Positions 33,950-43,405 of a stretch of DNA of 64,000 bases are shown piece after piece. The position numbers and the translations under genes were made by a program. The stretch's first letter is position 1; every line of letters begins with the position of its first letter. This stretch comes from Streptomyces sp. NBC_00190 (GTDB lineage: Bacteria; Actinomycetota; Actinomycetes; Streptomycetales; Streptomycetaceae): NCBI RefSeq assembly GCF_036203305.1, contig NZ_CP108131.1, positions 744,001-808,000 of the forward strand. The letters run 5' to 3'. The notes beneath the pieces were generated by a model. It did not search any database, was not told the DNA's origin, and worked only from the letters and a program-made list of their open reading frames with translations.

Positions 33950-35206
33950 TCAGGAACCGGACGGCTTCGGCGGCGTCGCCTTTCCGGTCGTGGGCGGGAC
34001 CGGGGCATCGGGCGTGGCGTTGGGCTGCGCCGCGGCCGGCACTGACCACGGGCGGTCCGGAGTGGCGATCTCGGTGACGGTCTCGCCGATGAGGGTGCTC
34101 AGGCTCCCGGTGTCCTTGTCGACGTCGGAGTTGACGATGACGACGAGGACCGCACCGTCCTGCGGGAGCCGGGCGGCGATCGTCTCGTAGCCGGGCAGCT
34201 CACCGTTGTGCCCGACCCAGCCGTTGATGTCGGCGATGCCCAGGCCGTAGCCGACACCGGGGTGGCCGGTCGGCAGGGCACGCATCCGCTGCGCCTGCGT
34301 GCCCGTCTTCAGCAGCCGACTGCCGTCGGGCAGCTTCCCACCGGTCAGGGCGGGGACCCAGGTGTGCAAGTCGTCCAGGGTGGATGTCATCGCGCCGGCG
34401 GCCCAGCCCCAGGAGGGGTTCCACAGGGAGGCGTCGACGACCTTCCCGCCGGGCGAGAAGGCCGTGTAGCCATGGGCGTACGGGCTCGGGATCTCGGCGC
34501 CCTTCGGCAATGCGGTGTCGTCGAGGCCGACCGGTTCGAGGACGTGCTCACGCAGGTAGGTGGAGAGGTTCTGGCCGCTGAGCTTCTCCACGAGCAGGCC
34601 GAGGAGCACGGTGTTGGTGTTGCTGTACTCCCAGCGGGTGCCGGGCGGGAACTCGGCAGGGTGCCGGAAGGCGATGTCCAGGAGTTGCTGCGGGGTCCAG
34701 GAGCGGGTCGGGTCGGCCTGGAGGTCGGCCAGCCAGTCGGTGTCCTCGGTGTAGTTGAAGAGCCCGCAGCGCATGTCCGCGAGCTGACGGATGGTGATCC
34801 GGTCGCCGCCGGGCACCCCGTCGAGGTACTTCGCGACGGGGTCGTCGAGGCGCAGCCTGCCCTCGTCGGCGAGCTGGAGCACCCCGGTGACGGTGAAGGT
34901 CTTGGTGACACTGCCGATCCGGGTGAAGAGGTCGGTCTTCATGGGGGTACCCGTGGCGGTGTCGGCGGTGCCGAAGGAGCGCTCGTAAGAGCCGCGGCCG
35001 TCGAACCACAGCCCTACGCTGACACCCGGGATGTCCGCCTTCTTCATGGCCGCCGTGATCGCGTCGTCCAACCGCTGTGCGGTGGCGGGATCGACGTCCA
35101 CGCGCCCCAGCGGCGCGGCGGCGGGGGCCTGTCCCACACACAGCACGGTCAGCAGCAGGGAAGCGGCGGCAACCGCCGGGGCGGCCCGGGCCCGGAAGCC
35201 GCGCAT
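33950..35206 (-). CDS. Secreted serine hydrolase (class C beta-lactamase/D,D-peptidase fold)
   Basis: A 418-residue protein with a signal peptide (about residues 1-31), then a beta-lactamase-related domain. The catalytic motifs are SVTK (SxxK), YSN (YxN, in WEYSNTNTVLLGLLVE) and HNG near the C-terminus. These define the class C-like serine hydrolases, which include D-alanyl-D-alanine carboxypeptidases (R61 type) and esterases. The Pro-rich tail (VPPTTGKATPPK) may anchor or extend it. I chose the second ATG (35206) because AGAGGTG is placed six bases upstream. Which substrate it hydrolyses cannot be read here. It probably acts outside the cell. Confidence 0.82.
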   Translation of the reverse strand: MRGFRARAAPAVAAASLLLTVLCVGQAPAAAPLGRVDVDPATAQRLDDAITAAMKKADIPGVSVGLWFDGRGSYERSFGTADTATGTPMKTDLFTRIGSVTKTFTVTGVLQLADEGRLRLDDPVAKYLDGVPGGDRITIRQLADMRCGLFNYTEDTDWLADLQADPTRSWTPQQLLDIAFRHPAEFPPGTRWEYSNTNTVLLGLLVEKLSGQNLSTYLREHVLEPVGLDDTALPKGAEIPSPYAHGYTAFSPGGKVVDASLWNPSWGWAAGAMTSTLDDLHTWVPALTGGKLPDGSRLLKTGTQAQRMRALPTGHPGVGYGLGIADINGWVGHNGELPGYETIAARLPQDGAVLVVIVNSDVDKDTGSLSTLIGETVTEIATPDRPWSVPAAAQPNATPDAPVPPTTGKATPPKPSGS

Positions 35207-35408
35207 GAGCATCACCTCTGAAACACCGGGTCCCCGAGGCTGTTCCTCCCATCCTAGGAACCCCCGCCCCACCCGGCGACCGGGACGGCCCCGACGGCTG
35301 CCGAGGGGCCCGCGGCGGCCGTGACCGTACGAGTGGCTTTCGCTTCCGGAGTGGGAAGACTTGCCCCGCGCCTGCACGAAGGCAGGGCCATCCGGAGGGG
35401 GAACAGCG

Positions 35409-35708
35409 GTGAAGCTGGGGCTCGCGGAAACCATAGCGGCGTTGCGTACCGAGCTGGACGAGGCCGTCGCGGCGGCCGACGGCGCCGGCATCCGGTTCGA
35501 AGTCGGCCATATCGAGCTGGAGTTCCACGTCGGAGTGACCCGTCAGGGCGGAGGCAAGGCAGGGGTGCGCTTCTGGGTGGTGGAGATGGAGGCCGAAGGC
35601 TCGTACGCCAGGGAACAGGTACAGCGGATCACGCTCACGCTCCAGCCTCCCGTGAACAGCCGGGGAGAGACCGTCAAGGTGTACGAGGAGAGTCACCAGA
35701 AGCCCTGA
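35409..35708 (+). CDS. Trypsin-co-occurring domain protein (trypco2)
   Basis: A 99-residue protein. LAETIAALRTELDEAVAAADGAGIRF is an N-terminal amphipathic helix, followed by a beta-hairpin region (VGHIELEFHVGVTRQGGGKAGVRFWVV) and a final strand. This is the trypco2 layout described for actinobacterial conflict systems, in which the small protein is encoded next to a trypsin-like or NTPase effector. Its role is unknown but it is thought to link a signal to the protease. GGAGGGGG lies seven bases before the GTG. It ends 28 bases before the trypsin/NB-ARC gene, so they form one operon. Confidence 0.75.
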   Translation: MKLGLAETIAALRTELDEAVAAADGAGIRFEVGHIELEFHVGVTRQGGGKAGVRFWVVEMEAEGSYAREQVQRITLTLQPPVNSRGETVKVYEESHQKP

Positions 35709-35736
35709 ACCGTGCCGACAGACGGGACGACGAACG

Positions 35737-38448
35737 GTGAACCTGACGGATCACGCAGTGGAGGTACTGCGCCGACGCCCGGCCGGGTCCGGTGCATCCG
35801 CGTGGACCGTGGGCTCGGGCCACGCGGTCGGCGCCTCGTACGTACTCACGGCGGCGCACAACGTGACGACCGGCCCCGCCCCGGACGAGGAGGTACTGGT
35901 CCGCCGGCTCGACCACCGCGAGTACAGGGCGACCGTGGTGGCCGCCGGGCCGCCGGGCGGCCCCGACATCGCCGTGCTCGACGTCGCGGACGAGGACTTC
36001 CCCCGGCCCCCGTTCAAGGTGGCGTTCGCCCGGATCGACCGGAGCGGGATCACCCCCGTACCGGACTGCTGGGCGATGGGCTTTCCGGGATTCAACACGC
36101 ACCCGGCGCACGCCCCGGACCTGCCCCGGCTGAGGGACAGCGTCGAGGTGTACGGCAGCGTCCTGCCCGGCTTCCACATCCGGCGCGGACTGCTGCACCT
36201 GGAGACCGGGGCCGCCCCGCCCGCCCCGCCCGCCGGGTCGGCGCGCAGATCGCAGTGGCAGGGCATGTCGGGAGCCGTGGTGTTCGTACAGGATCCCGTA
36301 CACGGCCCGCTCGCCGTGGGGGTGATCTCCGGGCACCACGGCCCGGAGGGCCCTTCGTCCCTGACCGTCGTGCCGGTGACCGAACTCGCTGCCCTCGACG
36401 GCAGCCGCGGCAGCCAGTGGTGGCGGCAGCTCGGCCTCGGGGCCTGGGTCACCGTCCGCCCGCGTTCCCCGTCCGTCCCTTCGCGTCCGGCCGTGGCCAC
36501 CGGCGGGCGGCTGGCCCTGGGGCGGCCCAGCGCTCACTTCACCGACCGCGAGCAGGAGGCCGCCGAGGCCACGGCCCTGCTCACCCGGGATCTCGGCGAG
36601 TCGGTCCCGGTCGTCGTCCTGTACGGCATGGGCGGTGTCGGCAAGACCACGCTCGCCCGGCAGCTCGGCCACCGGCTGGGGTCCGTCTTCCCGTACGCGC
36701 GCGTCCTCGTCGACCTCGGCGGCGCCTCCGAAGCGGCCGTCTCCACCGACGCGGCCGTCGTCCAGCTCCTCGGCCACCTCGGTGTGAAGCCCGACCTGAT
36801 GCCCCGCGAACCGGACGAACGGCGCCGCGAGCTCAGGCGCATCCTGCGCCAGGGCCCCAGCCTCGTCGTCATCGACAACGCGGTGAGCGCCCGGCAGGTC
36901 GAACCGCTGCTCCCCGACGCGCCGGGCAGCGCGGCCGTCGTGACGAGCCGTTCGGCGCTGACGGCGCTCGAAGGGGCCGACCTGCTGCCCCTCGACCCGC
37001 TGCCCGATGACGAAGGACTGCGCCTGTTCGAACGGATGGTGGGCAGCCGGGCGGGCTTCGACCGGGAGGCGTGCCGTTCCATCGTCACGCTGGTGGGCGG
37101 GCTGCCGCTGGCGATCCGGGTCACCGCGGCGGCGGCCGCCTCGCCGACGCTGCGCCGTCGTCCCCTGTCGGTCCTCGCCGACAGACTCGCCGGCAACACG
37201 ACGTCATTGCTCGGCCTACGGAGCGGAGACACCGGATTGCGCAGCAGCTTCGACCTCAGCTACCAGCTCCTGCGGGAGGACACCCAGGGCTTCTTCCGCT
37301 GTCTGGGCCTCCTGCCCGGTGTCGACTTCAGCGCCGAGGCCGCCGCCGGGGCCACCGAGCTGTCCGCACAGCGGGCGGAGGCACTGCTCGCCGAACTCGC
37401 CGACCAGCAGCTGGTGGAGATCCGGGGCGAGGCCGTCGCCCGGTACCAGCTCCACGACATGCTGCGGCTCTACGCTCGCGAACGGGCGGAGAACGAGGAC
37501 CCCGAACCGCACCGGCGGGCCACCCTGCGCCGTGCCGTCCAGTGGTACGAGCGCTCACTGGCCGCGTGGATGTCCCTGCCCGGCGCGCACGAACGGCCGC
37601 CCGAGGACGCGCTCGCCTGGTACGCGCAGGAGCACACCAACGTGCAGGCGGGCCTGCGCGCCGCCCACGAGAGCGGCGAATGGGACCTGGTCACCGCGCT
37701 GGCCACGTCGTTGTACGGGCTGCTCGCGTACCGCGGGAGGTGGGAGGACCTCGAAGCCGCCAAGGCGTGGGCGGTGGAGGCGGCACGGGAACAGCACGAC
37801 GGCCCCGCCGAACTGGGCTCGCTCATCCATCTGGCCGAGGCCCGGCGCCTGCTCGGCCGCACCGACGGCATCGTCGCCCTGTACGAGCGGGCCCTGGAGA
37901 TCACCACCGAGCGCGGGGACGACGGCCGCCGCGGCTGGGTGCTCACGCACTACGGCGACTTCGCATGCCAGTCGGGCCACCCGGAGGAAGGCATGCTCCG
38001 GTACGCGGAGGCAGGCCGTATCTACGACGCGCAGGGCGACACCGGGGCGCGGATCTGGCTTGCCGCCCACATCTCGGACGCGCAGTTGCAGAGCGGGCGC
38101 CCGGACGAAGCCGTGAGCACCCAGGAGGAGGCACTGCGGCTGAGCCGGGGCCGGGGCAATCCCGGCGAGGAGGCCTGGTGCGCGTGGCATCTCGCTCTCG
38201 CGTACGACGCGGCGGGCCGCTACCCGGAGGCTGTGGGCACGCTCGGCTCCGCGATCGCCTTCCACCGGGCCGCACGGGACCGCGGCGCCCTCGCCACCAT
38301 GCTCACCGCCCTCGGCCGCGTCCAGGAACACAGCGGCCGGCCCGACCTCGCCCGCGAGGCGCTCCGGGAGGCACTCGCACTCGTCCGCAGCCTGGACGCC
38401 CCGAGCCGCGAGGAGGAGATCCGCGCCGAGCTCGCCCGCCTGTCGTGA
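35737..38448 (+). CDS. Trypsin-like protease/NB-ARC/TPR multidomain effector
   Basis: A 903-residue STAND-type protein. Residues 15-225 are a trypsin-like domain with a full triad: His41 (LTAAHN), Asp77 (PDIAVLDV) and Ser178 (GMSGA). An NB-ARC NTPase follows (about 265-560) with Walker A GMGGVGKTT (297-305), Walker B LVVID (376-380), VVTSR and GLPLAI. A winged-helix-like segment and TPR repeats fill 585-900 (for example GDDGRRGWVLTHYGDFACQSG). Known relatives are signal-transducing NTPases; fused to a protease, the protein resembles bacterial conflict or programmed-death effectors. It should be held inactive until TPR sensing triggers oligomerisation. The GTG start is weakly supported. Confidence 0.85.
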   Translation: MNLTDHAVEVLRRRPAGSGASAWTVGSGHAVGASYVLTAAHNVTTGPAPDEEVLVRRLDHREYRATVVAAGPPGGPDIAVLDVADEDFPRPPFKVAFARIDRSGITPVPDCWAMGFPGFNTHPAHAPDLPRLRDSVEVYGSVLPGFHIRRGLLHLETGAAPPAPPAGSARRSQWQGMSGAVVFVQDPVHGPLAVGVISGHHGPEGPSSLTVVPVTELAALDGSRGSQWWRQLGLGAWVTVRPRSPSVPSRPAVATGGRLALGRPSAHFTDREQEAAEATALLTRDLGESVPVVVLYGMGGVGKTTLARQLGHRLGSVFPYARVLVDLGGASEAAVSTDAAVVQLLGHLGVKPDLMPREPDERRRELRRILRQGPSLVVIDNAVSARQVEPLLPDAPGSAAVVTSRSALTALEGADLLPLDPLPDDEGLRLFERMVGSRAGFDREACRSIVTLVGGLPLAIRVTAAAAASPTLRRRPLSVLADRLAGNTTSLLGLRSGDTGLRSSFDLSYQLLREDTQGFFRCLGLLPGVDFSAEAAAGATELSAQRAEALLAELADQQLVEIRGEAVARYQLHDMLRLYARERAENEDPEPHRRATLRRAVQWYERSLAAWMSLPGAHERPPEDALAWYAQEHTNVQAGLRAAHESGEWDLVTALATSLYGLLAYRGRWEDLEAAKAWAVEAAREQHDGPAELGSLIHLAEARRLLGRTDGIVALYERALEITTERGDDGRRGWVLTHYGDFACQSGHPEEGMLRYAEAGRIYDAQGDTGARIWLAAHISDAQLQSGRPDEAVSTQEEALRLSRGRGNPGEEAWCAWHLALAYDAAGRYPEAVGTLGSAIAFHRAARDRGALATMLTALGRVQEHSGRPDLAREALREALALVRSLDAPSREEEIRAELARLS

Positions 38449-38539
38449 TCCGGTGGCGAAAAACGGCCGAGCTTGACTGATGGTCGGCGCTGCAGGTAGG
38501 TAGGGGCTGTCATCACGCACGGTGTGAAACGGGGGACCC

Positions 38540-40600
38540 ATGAAGCCGCTCGAAACGGGCGATCCCACCTCGGTCGGCGAGGGCCGCTACCGACTGGTGG
38601 GACGGCTCGGCCAGGGGGGCATGGGTGTCGTCTACCTGGGCCGGTCCCAGTCCGGCCGTGCGGTGGCCGTCAAGGTCGTACGTCCCGAGCTGAGCACCGA
38701 GCCGGGGTTCAAGCGCAGGTTCGCCGTCGAGGTCGCGGCCGCGCGGCGGGTCGGCGGCTTCCACACCGCACCGGTCGTGGACGCGGATCCGGACGGGGAG
38801 CCGGCCTGGCTGGTAACCGCCTTCGTCCCCGGCCCCACCCTGCAAGCGGTCCTCGCGCGCGTCGGGTCACTGCCCCTGGACACCCTCACCGTACTGGCGG
38901 CCGGCCTGGCCGAGGCCCTGGAGGCGATCCACCGGGCCGGGGTCATCCATCGCGACCTCAAGCCCGCGAACATCATCATCGCGGAGGACGGGCCGCGCGT
39001 CATCGACTTCGGCATCGCGCGCGCCCTGGACGGAACGGCTCTGACACAGACCGGCCTGCAGATCGGCACGCCGGGATTCCTGGCACCCGAGCAACTCACC
39101 AGTGGCGCCGTCACCCCCGCGGTCGACATGTTCGCTCTGGGAGTGGTGCTCACCCAGGCAGCGGGTGGCTCGCCGTTCGGCGACGGCCCGTCGGCGGCCC
39201 GGCACTACAAGGTCGTCCATGAGGAACCGGACCTGACCGCCGTCCCCGGTGAGCTCCGCGAAGCCGTCGCCGCCTGCCTGTCCAAGGACCCGCAGGCACG
39301 TCCCACTCCGTCGGCCTTCCTGGGCAGCCTGACGATCCGCCACGCGGCCGGTGACTGCTGGCTGCCGGACGCGGCAACACAGCTGCTGCCCCGGCAGGAG
39401 CCGGATGCGCAGCCCGCCGCGCCTGGTGCGCCGCTGGACACCCGGGGACCGGAACACCCCGCGCCGGTACCAGGCGCCCACCAGGTCACGGGTGCGGAGC
39501 CCGGTACGCAGCAGCCGAGGACCGTGACCTCGGCGGTGGGCACGGGGCCCGCAGCGCCGCCCACCCCCACGCCCCGGCCCGGAGCCGGAGCCGCGGGCGG
39601 GCTGCCGACCGCTGACGTGCAGCCCCGGCGCCGCCGCGCGGTCGTCGCGGCAGCCCTCGTGACCTCCCTCGCGGCTGTCGGACTGCTCGTGTGGCATCCC
39701 TGGACCGGCTCCCCCGACGACAACGCCAAGCCCGGCGCGCTCACGCCGACCGGATCCGCCTCCACCCCCGCCCCTTTCCCCACCGACCCGCTGCTGATCC
39801 GGCAGGACACCGCCCCGGGCTGGCCGGGGACGTGTCACGGGGTGATCGCCCGCCGGGACGCCGCGGCCGCCACGCCGGTGCAGCTCGTCGCCGGGGGCGC
39901 GTGCGACACCCTGCCCCAGTGGTCCCCCGACCGCAGGTCCTTCGCGTTCACCCGCTCCACGTCCGAGGGCACGGCGGTCTGGACCGCCAACGCCGACGGC
40001 TCGAACGCGCGGCAGGTCGCCCCCATCGCCGGCGGCAGGGTGTCCTGGTCGCCGGACGGCAGCCGGCTCGCCGTACTCCGCAAGAAGGACGGTGTACAGC
40101 AACTGTTCGTGGTCACCGTCGCCGACGGCTCCGCCACCCAGCTCACCACGGGCACGGGCCAGGTCGAGGATCCCGCGTGGTCGCCGGACGGCAAGCGCAT
40201 CGCCGTCTGTCTGCAGACGGCGCCCGAGAACTGGCAGATCCACGTGGTAGACCCCGCGGCCCCCGACCGCGCACCCCAGCAGGTGACCCGGCTGCCCCAT
40301 CCGGCGCTCGACCCCGTGTGGTCCCCGGACGGCAAGACCTTCGCGTACACCGCGGGGACGTACGGCGCGGGCGATCAGGGCGACATCCGTCTCGTGGACA
40401 CCGACGGCACGCACGATCGTGACCTGGTGGCCACCACCGCCCACGAGATGGACCCCACCTGGTCCGTCGACGGCACCTGGGTGGCATTCGTCCGCGGCCC
40501 GTACGAGAAGCCCGTGGTCTGGGCCGTGCGTACCGACGGGACGGGCGAGCGTGCGCTCACCACCGGCGCCTCCTCCGAAGGCCACCCCGGCTGGCGCTGA
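38540..40600 (+). CDS. Ser/Thr protein kinase with extracellular TolB-like beta-propeller
   Basis: A 686-residue membrane kinase. The kinase domain (about residues 15-270) has the glycine loop GQGGMGVVY, VAIK-type Lys45, HRDLKPAN (137-144) and DFG (156-158). A Pro/Ala-rich juxtamembrane linker leads to one helix (about 366-385). The outer part (about 420-680) consists of repeated WSPDGK/SWSPDG blades, a TolB/PD40 beta-propeller. It phosphorylates unknown partners in response to an external signal. GGGGGA precedes the ATG. It lies 91 bases after the NB-ARC gene, so co-transcription is possible, though a functional link is not shown. Confidence 0.9.
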   Translation: MKPLETGDPTSVGEGRYRLVGRLGQGGMGVVYLGRSQSGRAVAVKVVRPELSTEPGFKRRFAVEVAAARRVGGFHTAPVVDADPDGEPAWLVTAFVPGPTLQAVLARVGSLPLDTLTVLAAGLAEALEAIHRAGVIHRDLKPANIIIAEDGPRVIDFGIARALDGTALTQTGLQIGTPGFLAPEQLTSGAVTPAVDMFALGVVLTQAAGGSPFGDGPSAARHYKVVHEEPDLTAVPGELREAVAACLSKDPQARPTPSAFLGSLTIRHAAGDCWLPDAATQLLPRQEPDAQPAAPGAPLDTRGPEHPAPVPGAHQVTGAEPGTQQPRTVTSAVGTGPAAPPTPTPRPGAGAAGGLPTADVQPRRRRAVVAAALVTSLAAVGLLVWHPWTGSPDDNAKPGALTPTGSASTPAPFPTDPLLIRQDTAPGWPGTCHGVIARRDAAAATPVQLVAGGACDTLPQWSPDRRSFAFTRSTSEGTAVWTANADGSNARQVAPIAGGRVSWSPDGSRLAVLRKKDGVQQLFVVTVADGSATQLTTGTGQVEDPAWSPDGKRIAVCLQTAPENWQIHVVDPAAPDRAPQQVTRLPHPALDPVWSPDGKTFAYTAGTYGAGDQGDIRLVDTDGTHDRDLVATTAHEMDPTWSVDGTWVAFVRGPYEKPVVWAVRTDGTGERALTTGASSEGHPGWR

Positions 40601-40687
40601 GATTCCCCGACGGTCGGGGGTGGCCGGACCGCCGTCCACGGTAAGGGAGTTCGGGAGGCCGCACCCACGGCTGTCGTTGCCGCCGGG

Positions 40688-40693
40688 TACGGT
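40688..40693 (+). promoter_or_regulatory. -10 element (TACGGT), leaderless start
   Basis: TACGGT ends six bases before the ATG at 40700, with no ribosome-binding site between. Probably a leaderless transcript of the TetR-like gene. Confidence 0.35.
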
Positions 40694-40699
40694 TCCGGC

Positions 40700-41428
40700 A
40701 TGGACGTTTCAGCAACAGGTTCGACCGCCGACGATGTGACGCCGTCGACGGTGATCAAGGACACCGCGCGGCAGCAGCTGGTGAAGCTGGGTGCCGCAGG
40801 GCTGTCCCTGGATGCCGTGGCGCGCGACAGCGGTCTTGCCGTCGCCGATGTGGAAGCCGTCTTCCCGCACCGGGACGACCTGCTGACCGCACTGGTCATC
40901 GACGCCTACAACGCGTCCGGCGCCGCGATGGAGCAGGCCGACGGAGCCGCCACGCAGACCCGTGCGTCTGCCGGTGCACGGCTCCTGTCGGTCACGCGCG
41001 CCCTGCGGCAGTGGTCCTTCGACAACCCCGCCGAGTTCACGCTGATCTACGGCTCGCCGGTGCCGGGCTACCACGCCCCGCAGGACACGGTTCCGCCCGC
41101 CTCACGCACCCCCGCGGTACTCGCCGGCATCGTGCGGTCGGCGCTGGAGGGCGGTGAACTCACTCCGCCCCGGCGGACGGTGCCCGGTCCGCCGCTGCTC
41201 CTGCCGGCGGCCACGGAGCTCTTCGGCGGCGTGCCGGAAGCCCCGTTCTCGGACGTCCTCGAACGCGGCATCGTCCTGTGGAGCAATCTGGTCGGACTCC
41301 TGGTGTTCCAGGTCTTCAGCCGTACCCACGACAGTGTCAGGGACGAGGCCGCGTTCTTCGACTACGCCATCGCCGTGGCGGCCGAGAGCATCGGCCTCGT
41401 CGTCCCCCTGGGCGAGAACACCGACTGA
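40700..41428 (+). CDS. TetR-like regulator with WHG domain
   Basis: A 242-residue protein. A weak N-terminal HTH (STVIKDTARQQLVKLGAAGLSLDAVARDSGLAVADVEAVF, residues 16-55) is shorter and less conserved than in most TetR proteins. The C-terminal part, from WSFDNPAEFTLIYGSPVPGYHAP, matches the WHG/TetR_C_13 domain that binds lipophilic ligands. It probably represses its own or adjacent genes. The gene downstream is convergent, so no target is obvious. A CTCAT repeat lies after its stop (41456-41470). Confidence 0.8.
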   Translation: MDVSATGSTADDVTPSTVIKDTARQQLVKLGAAGLSLDAVARDSGLAVADVEAVFPHRDDLLTALVIDAYNASGAAMEQADGAATQTRASAGARLLSVTRALRQWSFDNPAEFTLIYGSPVPGYHAPQDTVPPASRTPAVLAGIVRSALEGGELTPPRRTVPGPPLLLPAATELFGGVPEAPFSDVLERGIVLWSNLVGLLVFQVFSRTHDSVRDEAAFFDYAIAVAAESIGLVVPLGENTD

Positions 41429-41470
41429 ACGGTCCGTCGTACCGCCCCGCCTCGTCTCATCTCATCTCAT

Positions 41471-42130
41471 CTATACGACGAACTCTTCGTCCCCGTAGCG
41501 GACTCGGGCGGTGTTCCAGTCGACGCCGAGGGCGGCGGTGAATTTCCGGGCGAGCCCGAGGTCTTCGAGCGGGGCGATGAGGATGAGCTCCCCGTCGAGG
41601 GCGACCGAACCGCCGCCGAGCCGCTCGCGGGCCTCGGGGTCGGCGGTCAGCGCGTCGTGCAGGCGGGTCGCGCTGACGCCGTCGGCCCGGATCTCGACCG
41701 CGTCGGTGTCCGTGGCGGTGCGCGGCAGGCACCGGAAGGTGAGGACCGACTCCTGGTGGTACTGCTTGGCGATGACGCCGGCGATGTGGTGCAGCCCGTC
41801 GCGGCCGGCCTTGTTGACGTCGAACTCGCGCGAGCGCTCGTACGTAATCTGCTTCAGGTCATCGGACCAGAAGACGCCGTCGAGCAGGGTCGAGGCGCCG
41901 GGCCTCGCGCCGTTGGCGTGGATGATCTTCCGTACCTCGTGGTCGAAGCGCGTCAGGCGGGTCTGGAGCCGAGGGTCGGCGGGGTCCGTGATGATCGCGG
42001 TGTTGTCGGTGGCGAAGATCTGCGCTGCGGGGCAGTCGGGGTGTGCCGGGCCGGCCTGGGCGGCGCCTTCCGCACCCACCGATCCCAGCGCGAGGACTCC
42101 GACCGCGACCAGGACGCGCAGCTGCTTCAT
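41471..42130 (-). CDS. Secreted protein of unknown function
   Basis: A 219-residue exported protein with a signal peptide to about residue 26 (AAQAG). The mature protein is mixed alpha/beta with no family I know. RLQTRLTRFDHEVRKIIHANG is a helical segment. AVEIRADGVSATRLHDAL and LILIAPLEDLGLARKFTAAL read like two ferredoxin-type strands and helices. There are two cysteines only (in PDCPAAQ and TFRCLP). GGGAG precedes the ATG. It is convergent with the TetR-like gene and divergent from the cobalamin-binding gene; nothing around it fixes a role. Confidence 0.6.
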   Translation of the reverse strand: MKQLRVLVAVGVLALGSVGAEGAAQAGPAHPDCPAAQIFATDNTAIITDPADPRLQTRLTRFDHEVRKIIHANGARPGASTLLDGVFWSDDLKQITYERSREFDVNKAGRDGLHHIAGVIAKQYHQESVLTFRCLPRTATDTDAVEIRADGVSATRLHDALTADPEARERLGGGSVALDGELILIAPLEDLGLARKFTAALGVDWNTARVRYGDEEFVV

Positions 42131-42270
42131 CCCTCAACTCCCTTTCCATTTCTCAGGCATCGCATCGACGTGCCGCGCCGCAGGTGGCCGCGGCCGGATC
42201 ATCCTAGGGCGGCTGGACGACGGTGATGTGCGGAAATGACACGAATGGCGGACAAGGAACCGGACTGTCC

Positions 42271-42276
42271 TAGAGT
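42271..42276 (+). promoter_or_regulatory. -10 element (TAGAGT), leaderless start
   Basis: TAGAGT ends six bases before the ATG at 42283; no ribosome-binding site is present. It fits a leaderless promoter for the cobalamin-binding protein gene. Confidence 0.4.
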
Positions 42277-42282
42277 CGGCGC

Positions 42283-43206
42283 ATGCGCATCGTCTCTCTG
42301 CTGCCCGCGGCCACCGACATCGTGGTCGACCTCGGTCTGGCCGGTGACCTGGTCGGCCGTACCCACGAGTGCGACTGGCCGGCCGAGGTGATCGGCTCGG
42401 TCCCGGTCGTCACGGGCGCGGAGTTCGCCGCCGACACGCTCACCAGCCGGGAGATCTCCGACGCGGTCGGGGGCGCCGCCCACTCCGGCTCCTCGCTCTA
42501 CACCCTGGACGCCGAGGCGCTGGCGGACCTCGCCCCGGACGTCATCCTCACGCAGGACCTGTGCGACGTCTGCGCCGTGTCGTACCAGGGCGTGTCCGAG
42601 GCCGTACGCGTTCGCGGCGGCCCCGGGCCACGGGTGCTGAGCCTGGAACCGCGCACGCTGGACGACGTACTGGACTGCCTGGTCACCGTGGGCGAACTGC
42701 TCGGCGTGCGGGACCGGGCCGAGCGGCGGCGAGCCGAACTGCGGGAACGCCTGGCGCACGTGGCGCGCCTGACGAAGGACCTGCCCCGTCCCCGGGTGGC
42801 CGCCATCGAATGGCTCGATCCCCTGTGGCCGGCCGGGCACTGGGTGCCCGAGCAGATCGTCGCCGCGGGCGGGGAGACCCTGCTCGCCTCGCCCGGCGAG
42901 CACACCAGGCCGGTCACCTGGGAGGCGCTGCGCGCGGCCCGCCCCGATGTCGCGCTCGTCCTTCCGTGCGGGTTCTCCCCCGAACGCACCCTGCTCGAGA
43001 TGGATCTCCTGACCTCGCTCCCCGGCTGGGCGGACCTGCCGGCCGCACGCGCGGGTCAGGTGTGGGTGCTGGACGGGCCCGCGTACTTCAACCGGCCGGG
43101 TCCTCGGGTGATCCGGGGCGCGGAGGTGCTGGCGCACGTCCTGCACGGGGTCAGGGCCGGGGAGCCGGTGACGGAGCGGGAGGCCAGGCGGTCGGGCACG
43201 CCGTAG
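42283..43206 (+). CDS. Cobalamin-binding/helical-backbone metal receptor protein
   Basis: A 307-residue protein with the BtuF/TroA-like fold. [18 protein letters not shown] begins the first lobe; [12 protein letters not shown] and [16 protein letters not shown] are typical of the metal-receptor family that binds cobalamin. There is no signal peptide or lipobox, so it acts in the cytosol or is not a classical ABC receptor. No permease is near. Despite the riboswitch 6 kb away, nothing links the two directly. The last codons run into a MerR fragment on the other strand. Confidence 0.75.
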   Translation: MRIVSLLPAATDIVVDLGLAGDLVGRTHECDWPAEVIGSVPVVTGAEFAADTLTSREISDAVGGAAHSGSSLYTLDAEALADLAPDVILTQDLCDVCAVSYQGVSEAVRVRGGPGPRVLSLEPRTLDDVLDCLVTVGELLGVRDRAERRRAELRERLAHVARLTKDLPRPRVAAIEWLDPLWPAGHWVPEQIVAAGGETLLASPGEHTRPVTWEALRAARPDVALVLPCGFSPERTLLEMDLLTSLPGWADLPAARAGQVWVLDGPAYFNRPGPRVIRGAEVLAHVLHGVRAGEPVTEREARRSGTP

Positions 43207-43325
43207 TAGCGGTGGCCGTTGCTGCCGATGTACGCGGGAGCCAGCAGGCCGACCTCGCCGTAGTGACGCAAGGTCCGGGACGTCGCCCCGGACATCCGGG
43301 CCACGTCCGCGATCGACCAGGCCAT
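43199..43325 (-). pseudogene. Truncated MerR family HTH remnant
   Basis: From ATG 43325 the minus strand reads MAWSIADVARMSGATSRTL, then [22 protein letters not shown], the complete N-terminal winged HTH of a MerR regulator, with AAAGGTG before the start. After about 42 residues the similarity stops, close to the stop codon of the cobalamin gene (43206), and the frame continues as antisense to that gene. The coiled coil and effector domain are absent, so I call it a remnant. Confidence 0.6.
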
Positions 43326-43405
43326 GGCCGCACCTTTCATCGCCGGGCCGGTGTGTCCGGCCACACGGGAGACCGTAGGAGTTGACGCAACGGAAAGCGC
43401 AAGCC

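Noticed and set aside
38540..40600. The Ser/Thr kinase as a third part of the trypsin/NB-ARC module
   Set aside because: A 91-base gap with its own ribosome-binding site, and kinases of this layout occur alone; not enough to claim a shared system.
41456..41470. Three CTCAT repeats after the TetR-like gene
   Set aside because: Only 15 bases, between convergent genes, and no sign of function.
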